NCBI GenBank assembly: GCA_029204225.1
Contig: CM055110.1
Location: 41,891,862 to 41,955,861, forward strand
DNA from: Diphasiastrum complanatum
Taxonomy: Eukaryota > Streptophyta > Lycopodiopsida > Lycopodiales > Lycopodiaceae
Length of the DNA stretch: 64,000 nucleotides
Reading direction: 5' to 3'
In this document: positions 1 to 10,839 of the stretch, one piece after another
How the letters are laid out: every line of letters begins with the position of its first letter
Position numbering within the stretch: position 1 is the stretch's first letter
The notes under the pieces: generated by a model
What the model was told of the DNA's origin: nothing
Database searches by the model: none
What the model saw: the letters and a program-made list of their open reading frames with translations, nothing else
Translations under genes and position numbers: made by a program

Positions 1-1389
1 CTGAACTGGCGGAGCAGGCTGCCGAAACTTGCGTAATCGGCTGCCATTTACCGGAGTATCAAATCGTTTCCCATCCAAGTGCTCAAGAATTACTGCGCCA
101 TAGTTCAGGATTTCCTTCACTTTATACGGGCCTTTCCCAGTAAACTTCAACTTACCCTTGATCAGCTTGGTTTTGTACATCAATGCAAGATCTCCTGCTT
201 CCAGATCTTTCTTATGCAATCGCCAATCGTGCCATGTCTTGCGGCGGGCTTTCTCTACTGCTAAGGCATGAACTGCCATCAATTGGGTTTCACATAATTT
301 GTGCAACGCATCGTGGCGAAGTTGTAAAGACTGATCATCATTTAATCGTTCCGTTGCTGCTATGCGTAAAGATGGGATTAAAAATTCAATTGGCATAACA
401 TCATCTTGACCATAAATCAGTTGAAAAGGTGTTTGATTTGTACTATTTTTGTAAGCAGTTCTCAATGTCCATAATGTTGCATACAGTTTATGTTCCTAAT
501 CAGACCGACTCGCTTCAACTGTGTTTGTCATAATGGTGCAGAGAATCTTATTGGAAGATTCAGCTTGGCCATTCACTCTGGGTTAATAGGGAGTACTAAA
601 TCTGTGTATAACAAAAAAATCTTCCAATAAACACTTTATTGTTTGATTAACAAAGTGTGTACCCCGATCACTGACAATTTCGATCGGACATCCAAATCTG
701 ACAATAATATTTTCATATAGAAACTTAGCTGTAGATTTCGCATCAGCTACTTTGACAGCTTTGGCTTCAACCCACTTGGTCATATATTCAGTTGCGACAA
801 TAATGTAGCAAGCCTGAGATCCTTGAGCAGCGGGATGAATAGGACCAACATAATCCAGTCCCCATTTTTCAAACGGTGCTTGCGATAAAACCGGATGTAA
901 GTGTTCATAATTCTGTCGAGTAGGAAATCGTGCTCGTTGGCAGACATCACATGTCTGAATAAAATCTTCTGTGTCCTTATAAAGTGTAGGCCACCAACAA
1001 CCAGATTGCAAAAGTTTGCGAACAATAATATCTGTAGAGAAGTGTCCTCAACCCATGCCATCATGTGAAAACATGATTAGATCTGGTACTTCATGCGGTA
1101 AAACACATCTTCGTAAAATATTATCTGATCCACGACGATACAATTGTCCTGCAATTAATTGATAAGGTTGAGCCTTATGAATGAATTGTCTTTTTTGTAC
1201 TTTTGTCAAAGAGTCATTCGGTTGTCCTAGCATCAGGTACTCAACAATATCTATCGCCCACTCAGGTACTGCTTCAACATAGAACAACGCAGCATCTGGC
1301 AGTTCATCATCCACTTCAGTATTAACTGGTGCAGATTCAATTCGTGAAACATAATCAGCTAGATAATGTTGCTTCCCCTTTCTGACCAC
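1..1389 (-). pseudogene. Integrase of OTA-type gypsy copy 1
   Basis: At 1,389-1,048 the end of RNase H (QHYLADYVSRIESAP) runs into the integrase N-terminal region. The zinc-binding CX2C half is CDVCQRAR at about 0.94 kb. The catalytic core runs from WGLDYVGPIHP (first Asp) to FGCPIEIVSDRGTHF (second Asp) at about 0.68 kb. The third acidic residue would lie in NGQAES at about 0.57 kb, just beyond an in-frame stop after FSTPY. The C-terminal region 480-1 reads on as a GPYKVKEI-type domain without a chromodomain. The frame breaks near 1,020-1,048 and at 582. Confidence 0.87.
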
Positions 1390-3179
1390 AATTCAAAAGT
1401 CAAATTCAGTCAATAATAATAACCATCTTGCAATACGTCCAGTATTACACATCTTATTTACCAAGTAAAGTAACGGTTGATGATCCGTATAAAATGCAAA
1501 ATGTGTTTCCATGAGATAGTGACGAAATTTCTGAACAGAAAAAATCATGGCTAGTGCTTCACGTTTTGTTGTTGAATAATTCTTCTATGAATCTGTAAGT
1601 TGTCTGCTTGCAAATTGTATAGGATAATCCTTCTTATAGTCACCTGGCTACGTCAAAATTAATCCAACGACGTATTTTGAGACGTCCGTATGAACATGAA
1701 ACTCTAATGTCCAATTTGGAGAACGCAGTATTGGTGCTGAAGATAATGCTTTTTTTAACTTTTCAAAGGCTTCGAACGCCTCTACTGTCCAAATAAGAAC
1801 AATAGTGAATTTGTATATAGGTCGTGCTAAATCCGCAAAGAAGATAATAAAAATTTGATAGTAGTTCGCATGACCCATAAACACATAAACTCCTCGAATT
1901 GTTGCTGGCGGAGGCAATTCCACAATCACTTTGATCTTAGAGTAATCGGTGACAATACCATGTCTTGATATCACATGTCCAAGCACCACTCCGTGAGAAA
2001 CCCATATCTGGCATTTTTCAGGATTTAGAGAAACCTGATATTTGCGGCATCTTTCAAAGACATTCTCCAATCGATCCAGGTGGTCTGTATGTGTACTATG
2101 AGCTCCCAAGTCGTCCAAGTACATTTCAAGAAATTTCTGCAGATAATCTTTAAAGGCAAATTGCATTACTCTTTGGAATGAACTTGGTGCATCACAGAGT
2201 CCAAACGACATTACTTTGTAAGCATAGGTGCCCCCATTCTGTTGCAGAAGCAGTCTTGTGACGATCGGCAGGTGCAATCTTAACTTGGTTGTAACCACTA
2301 AATACATCGAAGAAACTATAAGCTTCCGCTCCAACAAGGCGATCCAAAATGCTTTCAGTAAAAGGTAACGGAAAGTGATCCTTCCGTGTCACTTTATTCA
2401 ATGCTTTGAGATTCACACAGATTCGCAATTTCCCATTTTTCTTAGGAACAATGACAATCGGTGAAATCCATTCGGTATGCTCGATCTCATAAATGAAATC
2501 GGCGTCAAGCAATCTCTGAAGTTCTTTCTTTATCAGATCTGCCACATTAGGATTACAACGATAGAACTTTGTAACCTTTGGAACTGCATCAGGTACTAAA
2601 TGTATGGTATGTTCAATGACTGATGTCGAAATACCCTTCAAATCTTGATAAGTCCATGCAAAACAATCTTGATACTTAATAAGTAGCAAACGGAGTGCTT
2701 GATACTGTTCAGGAGTAAGTTCTGATCCCACTTGTACAATCTTTTCTGGTTCTCCTGGTTCTGCAAGATTCATTGGCTGCGTCCTAGCTGGGCCATCGTA
2801 AACCTCTTTAGATTCCGGCATGTGTTCTTCAGGTTCATGATGTGCTTTAGGTAACATGATAACCACATCATCCAGTGTATAACGTTTAAAATGCTCTGGC
2901 ATATCATGCTGGACTACATTTGCTTGTTCTTTTTCGAAAGGACTTGTCTTGGATCTTCGTTTAGTCTTCTTAGCAGGAATTGATCATGGAGGTGATGACT
3001 TCCGGGATGATAAATCTTTCTTCTCAGGTGAAGACTTCCTAGACGATGATGTCTTGCTGGAGATCTGACTTGAAGAATCATTCTTGACTTTTCCTTTGTC
3101 TTTATCCAATAGAGGTGCCACTTCCTTTAAATCAAACTTTTGAGGGGGATTTTCCCATTTCACGACCGTATTATAATGT
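1390..3179 (-). pseudogene. Reverse transcriptase and RNase H of OTA-type gypsy copy 1
   Basis: From 2,902 downward the protein reads CFAWTYQDLKGI, then a fingers/palm region (ISPIVIVPKKNGKLRICVN), then KDHFPLPF and SGYNQVKIAP. After a frameshift at about 2.3 kb it continues with FGLCDAPSSFQR and the catalytic box EMYLDDLGAHS at about 2.1 kb. RNase H follows from about 1.75 kb (EFHVHTDVSKYVVGLILT) and runs to about 1.4 kb in broken frames. The wording DLKGI and KDHFPLPF is shared with Athila-type polymerases. The YLDD box is intact but the frame is not. The first about 275 bp (3,179-2,903) is a Lys/Ser-rich spacer. Confidence 0.88.
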
Positions 3180-3859
3180 TGTGAAGAATTGCCAAAAATT
3201 TGCAAATCTAGCTTGATCAAAAACCATGTAGAATAGTGTAAATTGTGTACACAAGTGGGTCCCACACATGTGAGGCCATGATGCCATGTGGGAGGTCAAG
3301 TCAAGAGAGTTGGTCATGTCTATTTGGTGGTCATCCCTACTTTATAGGACCTACACCTAAGTTTAAGGTGAAAATTTGACCAACTAGCTACCTACCAAGC
3401 ATAACTCTAGGAAATAGACTAGGGTTTCATTTTAGGTCAAGGAGAGTGAGTTAACTTGCTTATTACATGCTGGAAATCCATTTAACTTCAAGAAGGAAGT
3501 CAAATTTGGTATGGATTCCCTCTCTCCATAGTAAGAAGATAGAAAATTTTTGGAGCTCATTGGCAATCTCAAGCTAGTTCACTATGTACATTGAGTTTTT
3601 GTGATCCAAATGAAACCAAATCAACTTCTACTTGTTTCTCAGGTTGAAGGCCATACTACAGCCTGTAGTACACATGTGTGGGCTCGGCTTTCAATGTTGA
3701 TCAATGCTTTTGATTGTGAATGCTTGTTGTTTGTCAAATTGCCAATCTAGATCAACTTTTTTGTGTCTAGTTTTTTGATAGATTGTTAAGCAAGCATCCA
3801 ATCACTCTTGTGGATCTTTTGTAGATCCATTTATGGTCCTAAAGTACAGTACTTTCACA
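3180..3859 (+). repeat. Solo copia-type LTR, 680 bp, nested in gypsy copy 1
   Basis: The intact sequence of copy 2 (around 40,770) shows the empty site. Copy 1 has an extra 680 bp that begins TGTGAAGAATTG and ends TTTCACA. It is flanked by perfect 5-bp direct repeats AATGT at 3,175-3,179 and 3,860-3,864. The start and end resemble the LTR at 22,861-23,647 (TGTGAAAAATGC to GGCACA), and the interior shares pieces such as CACACATGTGTGG, so it belongs to a related copia family. No internal region is present, so it is a solo LTR left by recombination between the two LTRs of a former full element. Orientation is inferred from the similarity to the 22.9-kb LTR. Confidence 0.9.
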
Positions 3860-3864
3860 AATGT

Positions 3865-5320
3865 TGCTTTGCTTGTTTCTTCGTCATCGAACCTGTCATC
3901 CTATCTCTCTTCAATATAATCGCTTTGGGCGATTTGATTGTTGGTTCATCAGAACATTACGCACTCCAAATTTGGTCAGATCCATATGATGTAGAATCTG
4001 TTCATTCGTAAGTTCTGCATTGCCATCATAAGTTAAGGCATGGCTCATTGGTATGAGATCATCCTCAATTGGATCTGGTATAGGTTCCGTTGATATCCAG
4101 GCTACATTCAGCACATTTAGTGGAAACATGATTGGCGTATCCAAAGTTCGATCTAACAAGAAAATCTTGCTCATCTCTGATTGAATATATTGTTGATACA
4201 TATATCCTGCTGTACAATCAATTGTTGCAAGAGCTTCGTTCCAATTGACAGTATCCGTTTGAGAATCGTAGTGAACTCCCAATTCTTTCTCTGGTCGATC
4301 ACAAGTGTGATCCGTTGTTGATGAATCGTCATCCGCTTTTTGAACCACTGGCTTGACAGCCCAAGTCGTAGGATCAATTTTAACTGCATGTTCACGATTT
4401 TCAAAAGTGATTTTGCCGGTACCCCAGTTATGAAATACTTGCGCACCTCATAACCATGGACGTCCTAAGAGAACTCGGTAAACATTTGGTGCTTCTGGTA
4501 AGTCCATCACGACGAAAGTAACGACGAACTGTAATATCTGCAATCCTGACAGGTATATCTTCCACCATTCCTCGTGGACGAACCGTCGTTTGATCAGCTA
4601 GCTTAATAGCAAAAGTAACAGGCTTAATCTTTGTAAGGCCCCATTTTGTACGTAGCTTTGTAGAAATCAAGTTAACTCCTGAACCGCCGTCTATCACGGC
4701 CGCTTCTTTAGAAAATTGTCTATGTTATATTGGCTGAGTGATATTCTTTTGTTCACTTTCCCAAGCTGCTCCAACATGTAGTACATCGTTAGATTCTTCA
4801 AATCTAGCACAAAAGAGTGGCTCCTGATGGTCTTCTGATTTTTCTTGAGCTAACTTTTGTGCTAAGACTTCTTTTGCTTTTGGCACCAACTTTAGGAGCT
4901 CTCCCAATGAAATATTGATCTTGCTAGACAAAATATTCATGAGTAATTCTGTATGCGGTGCTTCCGGATCCGTCATCTTGAAGGGTTCTTCGTGATGATG
5001 TAATTGATCATTCATATCCGTACGTAAATTTCTTGAAGGCTGCAATGGTGAACACCGAACTTCAGTTGTTACTTTCGCAGCTTCAAGTTCCTCTTTTTCT
5101 TGCAGATGCTTAATCCACTGTCTCATATCCTGATATCTTCATTTTTCTGCATTGAGATTTGGATAAACTTCCAATGCTGTTGGTGTATCGTTCAATGGTA
5201 TAGAATCAGTAGGTACTGAATCCACTACTGGTTCTTTTTGCTTTTGTGCTCTGGTGACCACCATCAAGGGTGCACTTGATTTATTATGAGCTACCGATCC
5301 TTGCTTGATTGTTATCAAAT
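3865..5320 (-). pseudogene. gag-pol linker and aspartic protease of OTA-type gypsy copy 1
   Basis: The segment 5,320-4,725 is a charged linker (MRQWIKHLQEKEELEAAK onward) without a domain I recognise. It is followed by a retropepsin at 4,697-4,428 with the active-site block MIDGGSGVNLIS and, downstream, a glycine-containing flap region. The residue after the catalytic Asp is Gly, not the more usual Ser/Thr, and copy 2 shares this (IDGGSGANLI). The segment 4,427-3,865 is a second linker before the reverse transcriptase. The frame shifts several times; the second linker is cut at 3,865 by a solo LTR. Confidence 0.8.
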
Positions 5321-5355
5321 TTATAGGTGTTGTAGCTGGTGGTGGCTTTGGTCTT

Positions 5356-6695
5356 GTTGGACAGTCTTTATAGCAATGCCCATATCCACAGTCACGACAG
5401 AATGGTACAAATTTTTCTTTATTTGGGCATTCTGCAACTCTGTGATTTTCTCCACATGAAAAGCATCCAAGTGGTGCTCTGGCCCAATTTCTCGAGGCTT
5501 GTTGTTGAGCGGTAGCATAAATGGCATACTATTCTGAAGACCCGCCTTCCTGATCATTACCATAGCTCCATTGCTCAGCACTTCCGTACGGTTCTGGTTC
5601 CATCAAATTGGCAGGAGGAGCGGAGTGCTTTGGTGGGGCAGGCAAGTCTAGACGCTCCGGGTATCCAAGAGTAGATTGTCGTAGTCTTGCTGTTGGATTG
5701 CCTCCATACTGTGGATCTCAATATCCCATATGGGCATACCGTTGCTGAATCATCCTGAGGGTTGAAGTTGCAAAAGGCAGTCCCATGGTCAGGTGAACTA
5801 CACAGATGGCAAACACTGATTTCCATTCATTTTTTCAATTGAGGACACTCGTTCACTGTGTGATTTCTTGTACAAATAGAACACCAGACATTTTCCTTGG
5901 TAGGAAAAGTCTTTGCAAACCTCTCAGGTTCCTTGTTCACTTCTCCGTGGAAAATTTCCAATGCTTTGATCTTCTCATCAAATTGCAACTACAACTTTTC
6001 CATCTATTTCTGCTAGGTCTTCCCAAGTTTCTCGAACTCATTGAGCATCATTTCTGTGGTAGCATTGGCATTCGTTGATGCAATAGTGGTGGATGTTGTA
6101 GTAGTCTGCCCTGCTGTATAAGGCAACATACCGACATTCGGCTCATCATCTGAATCTTCATCCTCCTCCCGAATTGCATCGTCCATCGCATTTTGCAAAA
6201 GTGCGTACTCATTATGGCGTTTCAGTTCACGCCGGATCCGTTTAGGTAGACCTGACAAAAACCACAATATCATGGCATTTTCATTAATCAGGTTAGGCTC
6301 ACATTCAGATCTAAGATGTTTCACCCTTTCGATGTAATCTCAAACCATTTCTCGCTTTCCCATTTTAATTTTACCTAAAAGTAGAAAAGGGTCTTCCATA
6401 AACTTCCGCGGTTTGAACCGTGTGATAAGGGCTCGTTTAACAACCTCTCAATCTGTACGCTTAGTTTCATCTTGGTTATAGTACCAATCTTGTACTGCGC
6501 CTGTTAAGGCCATAGAAAAACAGCTTACGTTTATCTTGAGGATAAATCTCATCATAGACCTCACAGGATTCAGCATAGATATGAAAAATCGAACTGGATC
6601 TGTTAATCCATTAGATCCAATCGGGGTGCTCTTCTAACAATAATTGGATTGACCTCCTGTGGAGCACCTCCAGGAGCAGCTCCAGGGGCAGCCAT
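5356..6695 (-). pseudogene. gag of OTA-type gypsy copy 1, with four zinc knuckles
   Basis: The start codon is at 6,695-6,693, followed by an Ala/Pro/Gly-rich N-terminus (MAAPGAAPGGAPQEV) that matches copy 2. A retrotransposon-gag capsid region follows (residues around MIMWFLSGLPKRIRREL at about 6.25 kb), then an acidic stretch. Four CCHC knuckles can be read after it: 5,845-5,883 (CSICTRNHTVNEC), 5,770-5,811 (CHLCSSPDHGTAFC), 5,427-5,465 (CFSCGENHRVAEC) and 5,361-5,399 (CRDCGYGHCYKDC). Three have the spacing CX2CX3HX4C and one the canonical CX2CX4HX4C. Gag packages the RNA and forms the particle. The frame is broken by frameshifts near 6.6 kb, by in-frame stops near 6.35 kb and 5.8 kb, and again between the two knuckle pairs. 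Copy 2 lacks the last two knuckles. Confidence 0.85.
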
Positions 6696-6939
6696 TTAGA
6701 TCAAATTGATAATGTGATTGGATATAGATTTTATACAAAAACTATCTCAGATTAGATCTGCTAGCTCTATTCCACTTTTCAAGAATCTGATTCTATATGA
6801 TGAAAAACTAACCAAAATTCGATCAATCAATACTTCTCAAAAATGATAATTCGCTCATAGTCCAATTTAGAATATATTAGATCTGATCCAAATTTTGACA
6901 GAGACTTGATCTAGAAAATCAAAAACTAAAAATAGGACT

Positions 6940-7580
6940 GGCGAAGGTTATCTAGGCGAAGGTTGGCTCGGCGAAGATTCAACAGTGCTATTTTGGGATA
7001 AAAACTCTCTAAATATTTTTCTGGCAATTTCTTGGAAAATAACCTTCGCCGACTTCTCATATGGAAGATCTGACACAGATAAAACTATGGACAACCGGAC
7101 GAAGGTTTCTGACACAAGAAAATATAGTTTTTGTGATCTAGTGAGGGTAAAAATCAAGATTTTCTATGATCTGATCAAGATAAATCTTCGCCGAACTCAA
7201 AAATAGTATTTATATATAAATAGAATGTTTTGGAAACTCGACGAAGGTTCTGGCGAAGGATCAAGAGTAATACTAGTAATTTTGCAAAAAAATGACTTTT
7301 TTTTGGCAAAAATTATGACAATATGACAACTGATCCTCTGGAAACCTTTCTATTTTTGGTATTATTCTTCGCCGACCTGGCAGTAGATAGATCTGAATCA
7401 CATCTAAGCACAGTGAATTGGGCGAAGGTTTTTTTTCTGTATTTTTTAGGATTTTGATAATTTTTGGTATTTTTTGGTGGTTTTTCTTATGTTTCTGAAA
7501 TCTGCTGGGAATTAATCTTCGCCCTTCAAACTGAAGATTCCGTAAACAAAACCGAAGGTGTCTGCAACTCGGCGAAGGTA
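6940..7580. repeat. Dispersed GGCGAAGGTT motif cluster in the element leader, copy 1
   Basis: Thirteen copies of a 10-bp motif (consensus GGCGAAGGTT, at most three mismatches) lie in 640 bp of untranslated leader, in both orientations. Forward copies: 6,940, 6,955, 6,970, 7,098, 7,240, 7,252, 7,421, 7,551, 7,571. Complement copies (AACCTTCGCC type): 7,041, 7,183, 7,364, 7,514. Spacing is irregular (12 to 140 bp), so it is not a tandem satellite. The same motif recurs in the leader of copy 2 and between integrase and the extra ORF of copy 2. The function is unknown. Confidence 0.85.
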
Positions 7581-7898
7581 TCTTGAAAGAGGGTAAAAAG
7601 TTTTGGGCTCTGATGACGCTTTTTGTCTCTTTTTGACCAATTTTGACAGATTTGACCGACTTTTGTTATTTTCTCTGATATCTCAAATCCAAATGGATCT
7701 TAAGATTAGTGATCTGAATAGCTTTCCCTATTTAATAATCAGATTAGATTTCAAACAAGCAAATCCACTCAAAATCTAGCAAAATCAATCCCAAACTATC
7801 TCTACAATGCAGTTTTAACACTATTCATGCCACGACAAGATGCCTAATGCAAGCTAACCATCAGCCAAACATGCTGCAAACTGAAAAATTGGCTTAGC

Positions 7899-7916
7899 TC
7901 CCAGGCAACGGTGCCA
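7899..7916 (-). other. Primer-binding site, tRNA-Asp-like, gypsy copy 1
   Basis: On the minus strand this reads TGGCACCGTTGCCTGGGA, lying 4 nt inside the LTR end. It differs by two bases from the TGGCGCCGTTGCCGGGGA site known from Athila-type elements, which pairs with the 3' end of tRNA-Asp. It primes first-strand cDNA synthesis. Confidence 0.8.
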
Positions 7917-7920
7917 AAAT

Positions 7921-7972
7921 TGTAGCGGGTTTCTTTCCTTGCCTAACTTGAATCCAAGATCTAGTCAATCTA
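7921..7972 (-). repeat. Truncated 5' LTR of gypsy copy 1 (52 bp left)
   Basis: The plus strand begins TGTAGCGGGTTTCTTTCC and matches the first 52 bp of the copy 2 LTR at 44,040. Similarity stops after GTCAATCTAG, where gypsy polymerase sequence of another family begins. The remaining more than 700 bp of the LTR are missing. Confidence 0.8.
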
Positions 7973-8786
7973 GGTGGCCATTAAATCATCAAACCAAGAA
8001 GGAACTAAAGCAACAATACTATGTAATAATGTAGGAAGACGAGATAAAGCATCAGCTGCCGTGTTTGCCTTGCCTAGACGATACAAAATATCAAAATGAA
8101 AAGACTGTAAAAATTGTAACCAACGATATTGACGATCATCAAGATCACGCTGAGAAAAAAATAACGGAGAGACTGATGAATAGTTATAATATCAAAGGGA
8201 AAATGATACAAATAATGACACCATTTCTTAAGAGCATGGATGACATGAAGTAGTTCTTTTTCATGTACAGATTAACGTTGCTCATAAGAGCGCAAACGAC
8301 AAGACTCATAAGCAATAACACACTCGTACTGATGGAGAAGAGTGTCTAATCCAATAGCACTGGCATCAATCTCAACAATAAAACACTGATCAAATTGGGG
8401 AAGACAGATAACAATAGCAAAAACAATGGCATGACGTAAAGCATCAAAAGCGGTTTGACACTCAGAAGTCCAAACAAATGTATGAGACTTCTTTAGTAAC
8501 GAATGAAGCGGAGCAGCCACAGTGGCAAAATACTTAACATGACGACGAAGATGAGTTGCCATACCTAAAAACATACGAACAGAATGATTATCGGTTGGGA
8601 CAAGCCAATTCTCAATAGCCTGAACTTTTTGAGGATCAAGACGAATACGTCCACCACAAACAAGAAAACCCAAAAGTTTGATTTCAGCCACGACAAAAGA
8701 ACATTTGGACAATTTGGCGAACAGTTGATGCTTAATAAGTAATTCAAACATAGATGATAAATGTTTTACAAACAGTGCTGACAAAC
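7973..8786 (-). pseudogene. Gypsy reverse transcriptase C-terminus and RNase H fragment (second family)
   Basis: From 8,784 downward the protein reads as the thumb of a Ty3/gypsy reverse transcriptase (AKLSKCSFVVAEIKLLGFLV, then MFLGMATHLRRHV), followed by RNase H (FIVEIDASAIGL at about 8.4 kb, and SQRDLDDRQYRWLQFLQ at about 8.13 kb). It ends with LGKANTAADALSRL near 8.0 kb, the usual lead-in to integrase. RNase H is broken by frameshifts and stops near 8.27 kb and below. The catalytic box and integrase are absent. It has the same orientation as the LTR and leader at 10.2-12.7 kb and may be part of the same element, split by a copia fragment. Confidence 0.82.
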
Positions 8787-9510
8787 GATGATTGTCCGAG
8801 GACTGAAGAAGAAAGAGAACAAATGCAGCTCACACCTTACAAGAAGCTGATAGGTTTGATGATGTACCTTGCAGACAACACACGTCCTGACATCGCTTAC
8901 ACAGTGTTTAGGATGAGCCAATTCTGCACGAATCCAGGCTCAACACATTGGAAGATTACAAAATGAATTTTGCAATATCTTCAATTAACGAGAGATTGTG
9001 GCTTGTGTTATTGTCGTGATGCAGGGTTCAAGATGCTTTCCTACAGTGATGCTAGCTAGGCATCTCTTAAAAACTATTGTAAAAGCATCTTAGGAGGATG
9101 CATCATCGCGTCAGGAGCAGCAGTTCTCTGGGTTAACAAGAAGCAGACCATTGTGGCTCAGTCATCCTGCGAAGCAGAGTATGTTGCATCAACAAAGATG
9201 GCCAACGAAATAATTTGGCTCAAGCAATTCTTGGACAAACTGGGCAAAACAAGGAACGAGCCTCTGGCCTTGCAGATGGATAACACATTTGCAATACATC
9301 TGAGGAAAGATCATGTGTTTCACTAAAGGACGAAACACATCGCGATCAAGTACCACTTGATTAGGGATCTGATTGAGAAGAAGATGTTGCAGACCACCTT
9401 CATCGAAACGAAAGACATGGTTGGTGACATCTTCACCAAAGCTCTAGACAAAAGACTTTTTGAGAGACAGAGGAGCAGTCTTGGAGTCGTCAAGCTACCA
9501 TGCTTTGAGA
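8787..9510 (+). pseudogene. Ty1/copia RNase H fragment
   Basis: The plus strand reads the end of a copia reverse transcriptase and RNase H: DDCPRTEEEREQM, LIGLMMYLADNTRPDIAYT, a gap with stops, WVNKKQTIVAQSSCEAEYVA, then RTKHIAIKYHLIRDLIE and GDIFTKALDKRLFERQR. These are standard copia landmarks in the right order. Stops lie after HWKITK, in YSDAS and before RTKHI. A purine tract (GAGAGGGAG at 9,507-9,515) follows and leads into the LTR. The 5' part of the element is missing; the left border joins gypsy sequence directly. Confidence 0.88.
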
Positions 9511-9516
9511 GGGAGC

Positions 9517-10205
9517 TGAAGAAACAAAATGTTTCTATTACCAAAGCTTTGCTAGCTTTCAGCCCTCGCTCTGACGAAAATGTTTGCGAACGCAAAAGTC
9601 AAAAGGTACGAAGCAAAAATGTTCGTGAACAGTCAAATGACTCGAAGCGACATGAAAATCGTCACGAACCTTTTTTCTGCCCTCACGCTCCAAAAAGGAC
9701 CAGCAAGATCATGCAAGTACCCAGAAGTACAGATATCTGATATGATAGGATGACGTCAGCAGATACACTAGGTCATGGCTAATCTGCCACTCTTGTAATT
9801 CATGATTAGCTGCAGATGTTTAATCACTTTAATCTAGAAGTTACACGACATGACTATATACTTTCTAGATGATACTTGATACATACAACATGTAGAAGTC
9901 TAATGCTAGTAAGCAAGAAGACAAAAATACAGAATACAAGTCCGTCTGCATGCGCGACAATTCTGCATAGGATCTATAGATCCACAAGTCCGCTAGTAAG
10001 CGAGACATTACTCGTGAGAGAATTGTATTTCTCTCACGCCAATGGTTGCGTGGATCTGCATGCAGTGCTTGAAGAATTGGAAAAATCAATAGATGATTTT
10101 GTAGCTGTTGCGTACATATCACTCTTATCATGTTTGATCTTGAATGAATTGTTGTCTGTCATCGTATGTGTATCTCGTTCATTCATCTTATCAATTCTAC
10201 ACACT
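9517..10205 (+). repeat. Probable 3' LTR of the 8.8-kb copia fragment
   Basis: It begins TGAAGAAACAAAATG right after the purine tract that follows the copia pol end, where a 3' LTR is expected. A TATA-like TATATA lies at about 9,855. The right border is my estimate, near TTCTACACA at about 10,205. The ORFs inside have no recognisable domain and I treat them as chance. Confidence 0.6.
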
Positions 10206-10608
10206 GGTTGAATGTTGTTGAATGCTATGTTAATCTAAAATGGTAGACCAGCAATGTCTGTCTACATTCTGGAGGACTGTAGGAATGATGCAGCTGGCAG
10301 TGACCAGCAACATATCTAAAATCGATCCGAATTGTTGTGTTTCACATTTTTTTTGCGTTCGCGATCGTCGCCACCAGTAGGATAGTCTCAAGGCTAGAAA
10401 GAATACGATCAATACGACTCTCAAGATGATCCATGCGGGAATCAATATGTGTAAAACGATCATCTAAAGAGCTCTGTGGAGGGTCTTTAGATGAAGAAGT
10501 CACGATAGAGACTAAGGAAGAGACAAAAACCTGAGGAAGAGGACATTTGTCGTCACCCCGACTTAGTCTAACTTCCGAAATCACCAAAAATGGCAAATAA
10601 ACAGTCAA
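10206..10608 (-). pseudogene. Possible gag N-terminal fragment of a gypsy element
   Basis: Minus-strand reading from 10,608 contains a heptad-like stretch (DDRFTHIDSRMDHLESRIDR) that could form a short coiled coil, common near the N-terminus of gypsy gag proteins. It lies on the same strand, and in the expected place, after the primer site and leader at 10.8-11.5 kb. No capsid or zinc-knuckle motif follows because the copia LTR joins at about 10.2 kb. The family is inferred from position only. Confidence 0.4.
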
Positions 10609-10839
10609 TCAAGATGGATAATAATCAAGAAAATAAGGGACTGAGAAAGTAGAAGGATTCTAACAAAATGAAAAATCGAAAGAGGAAGGTGTGAGGCAAC
10701 AAATATGAGCATGAATAGGGGGGCTGGAAAAGAGTAGTATGTGAGCAGAAAAGACAGCAAGTAGGTGCAAAAAGGAAGTGCAAAAAGCCCGCAAGCAATA
10801 CCTAGGTGGGTGCTTGGGGGGGTGTCCGTCGTTCACTCG

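Larger units (their letters stand above)
1..7972 (-). mobile_element. Ty3/gypsy OTA-type (Athila/Tat-like) retrotransposon, copy 1, degenerate; 3' part outside window
   Basis: Read on the minus strand the order is LTR remnant, primer-binding site, about 1.2-kb leader, gag, protease, reverse transcriptase, RNase H, integrase. This gag-pro-pol order with integrase last is the Ty3/gypsy order. The integrase has no visible chromodomain, and the primer site resembles the 3' end of tRNA-Asp, which points to the non-chromoviral OTA branch. The same sequence recurs at 37.6-44.8 kb, and the two copies align almost end to end. Copy 1 is dead: many stops and frameshifts, and a nested solo LTR at 3,180-3,859. 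Position 1 corresponds to position 37,619 of copy 2, so the part beyond integrase lies outside the window. Exact lineage (Athila, Tat or a basal non-seed-plant lineage) is inference. Confidence 0.9.

Noticed and set aside
79-398. Plus-strand open frames over the integrase end
   Set aside because: They are opposite-strand shadows of the minus-strand integrase and show no domain.
9357-9740. Open frame of 127 residues as a separate gene
   Set aside because: Its first part is the end of copia RNase H; the rest runs into the LTR.
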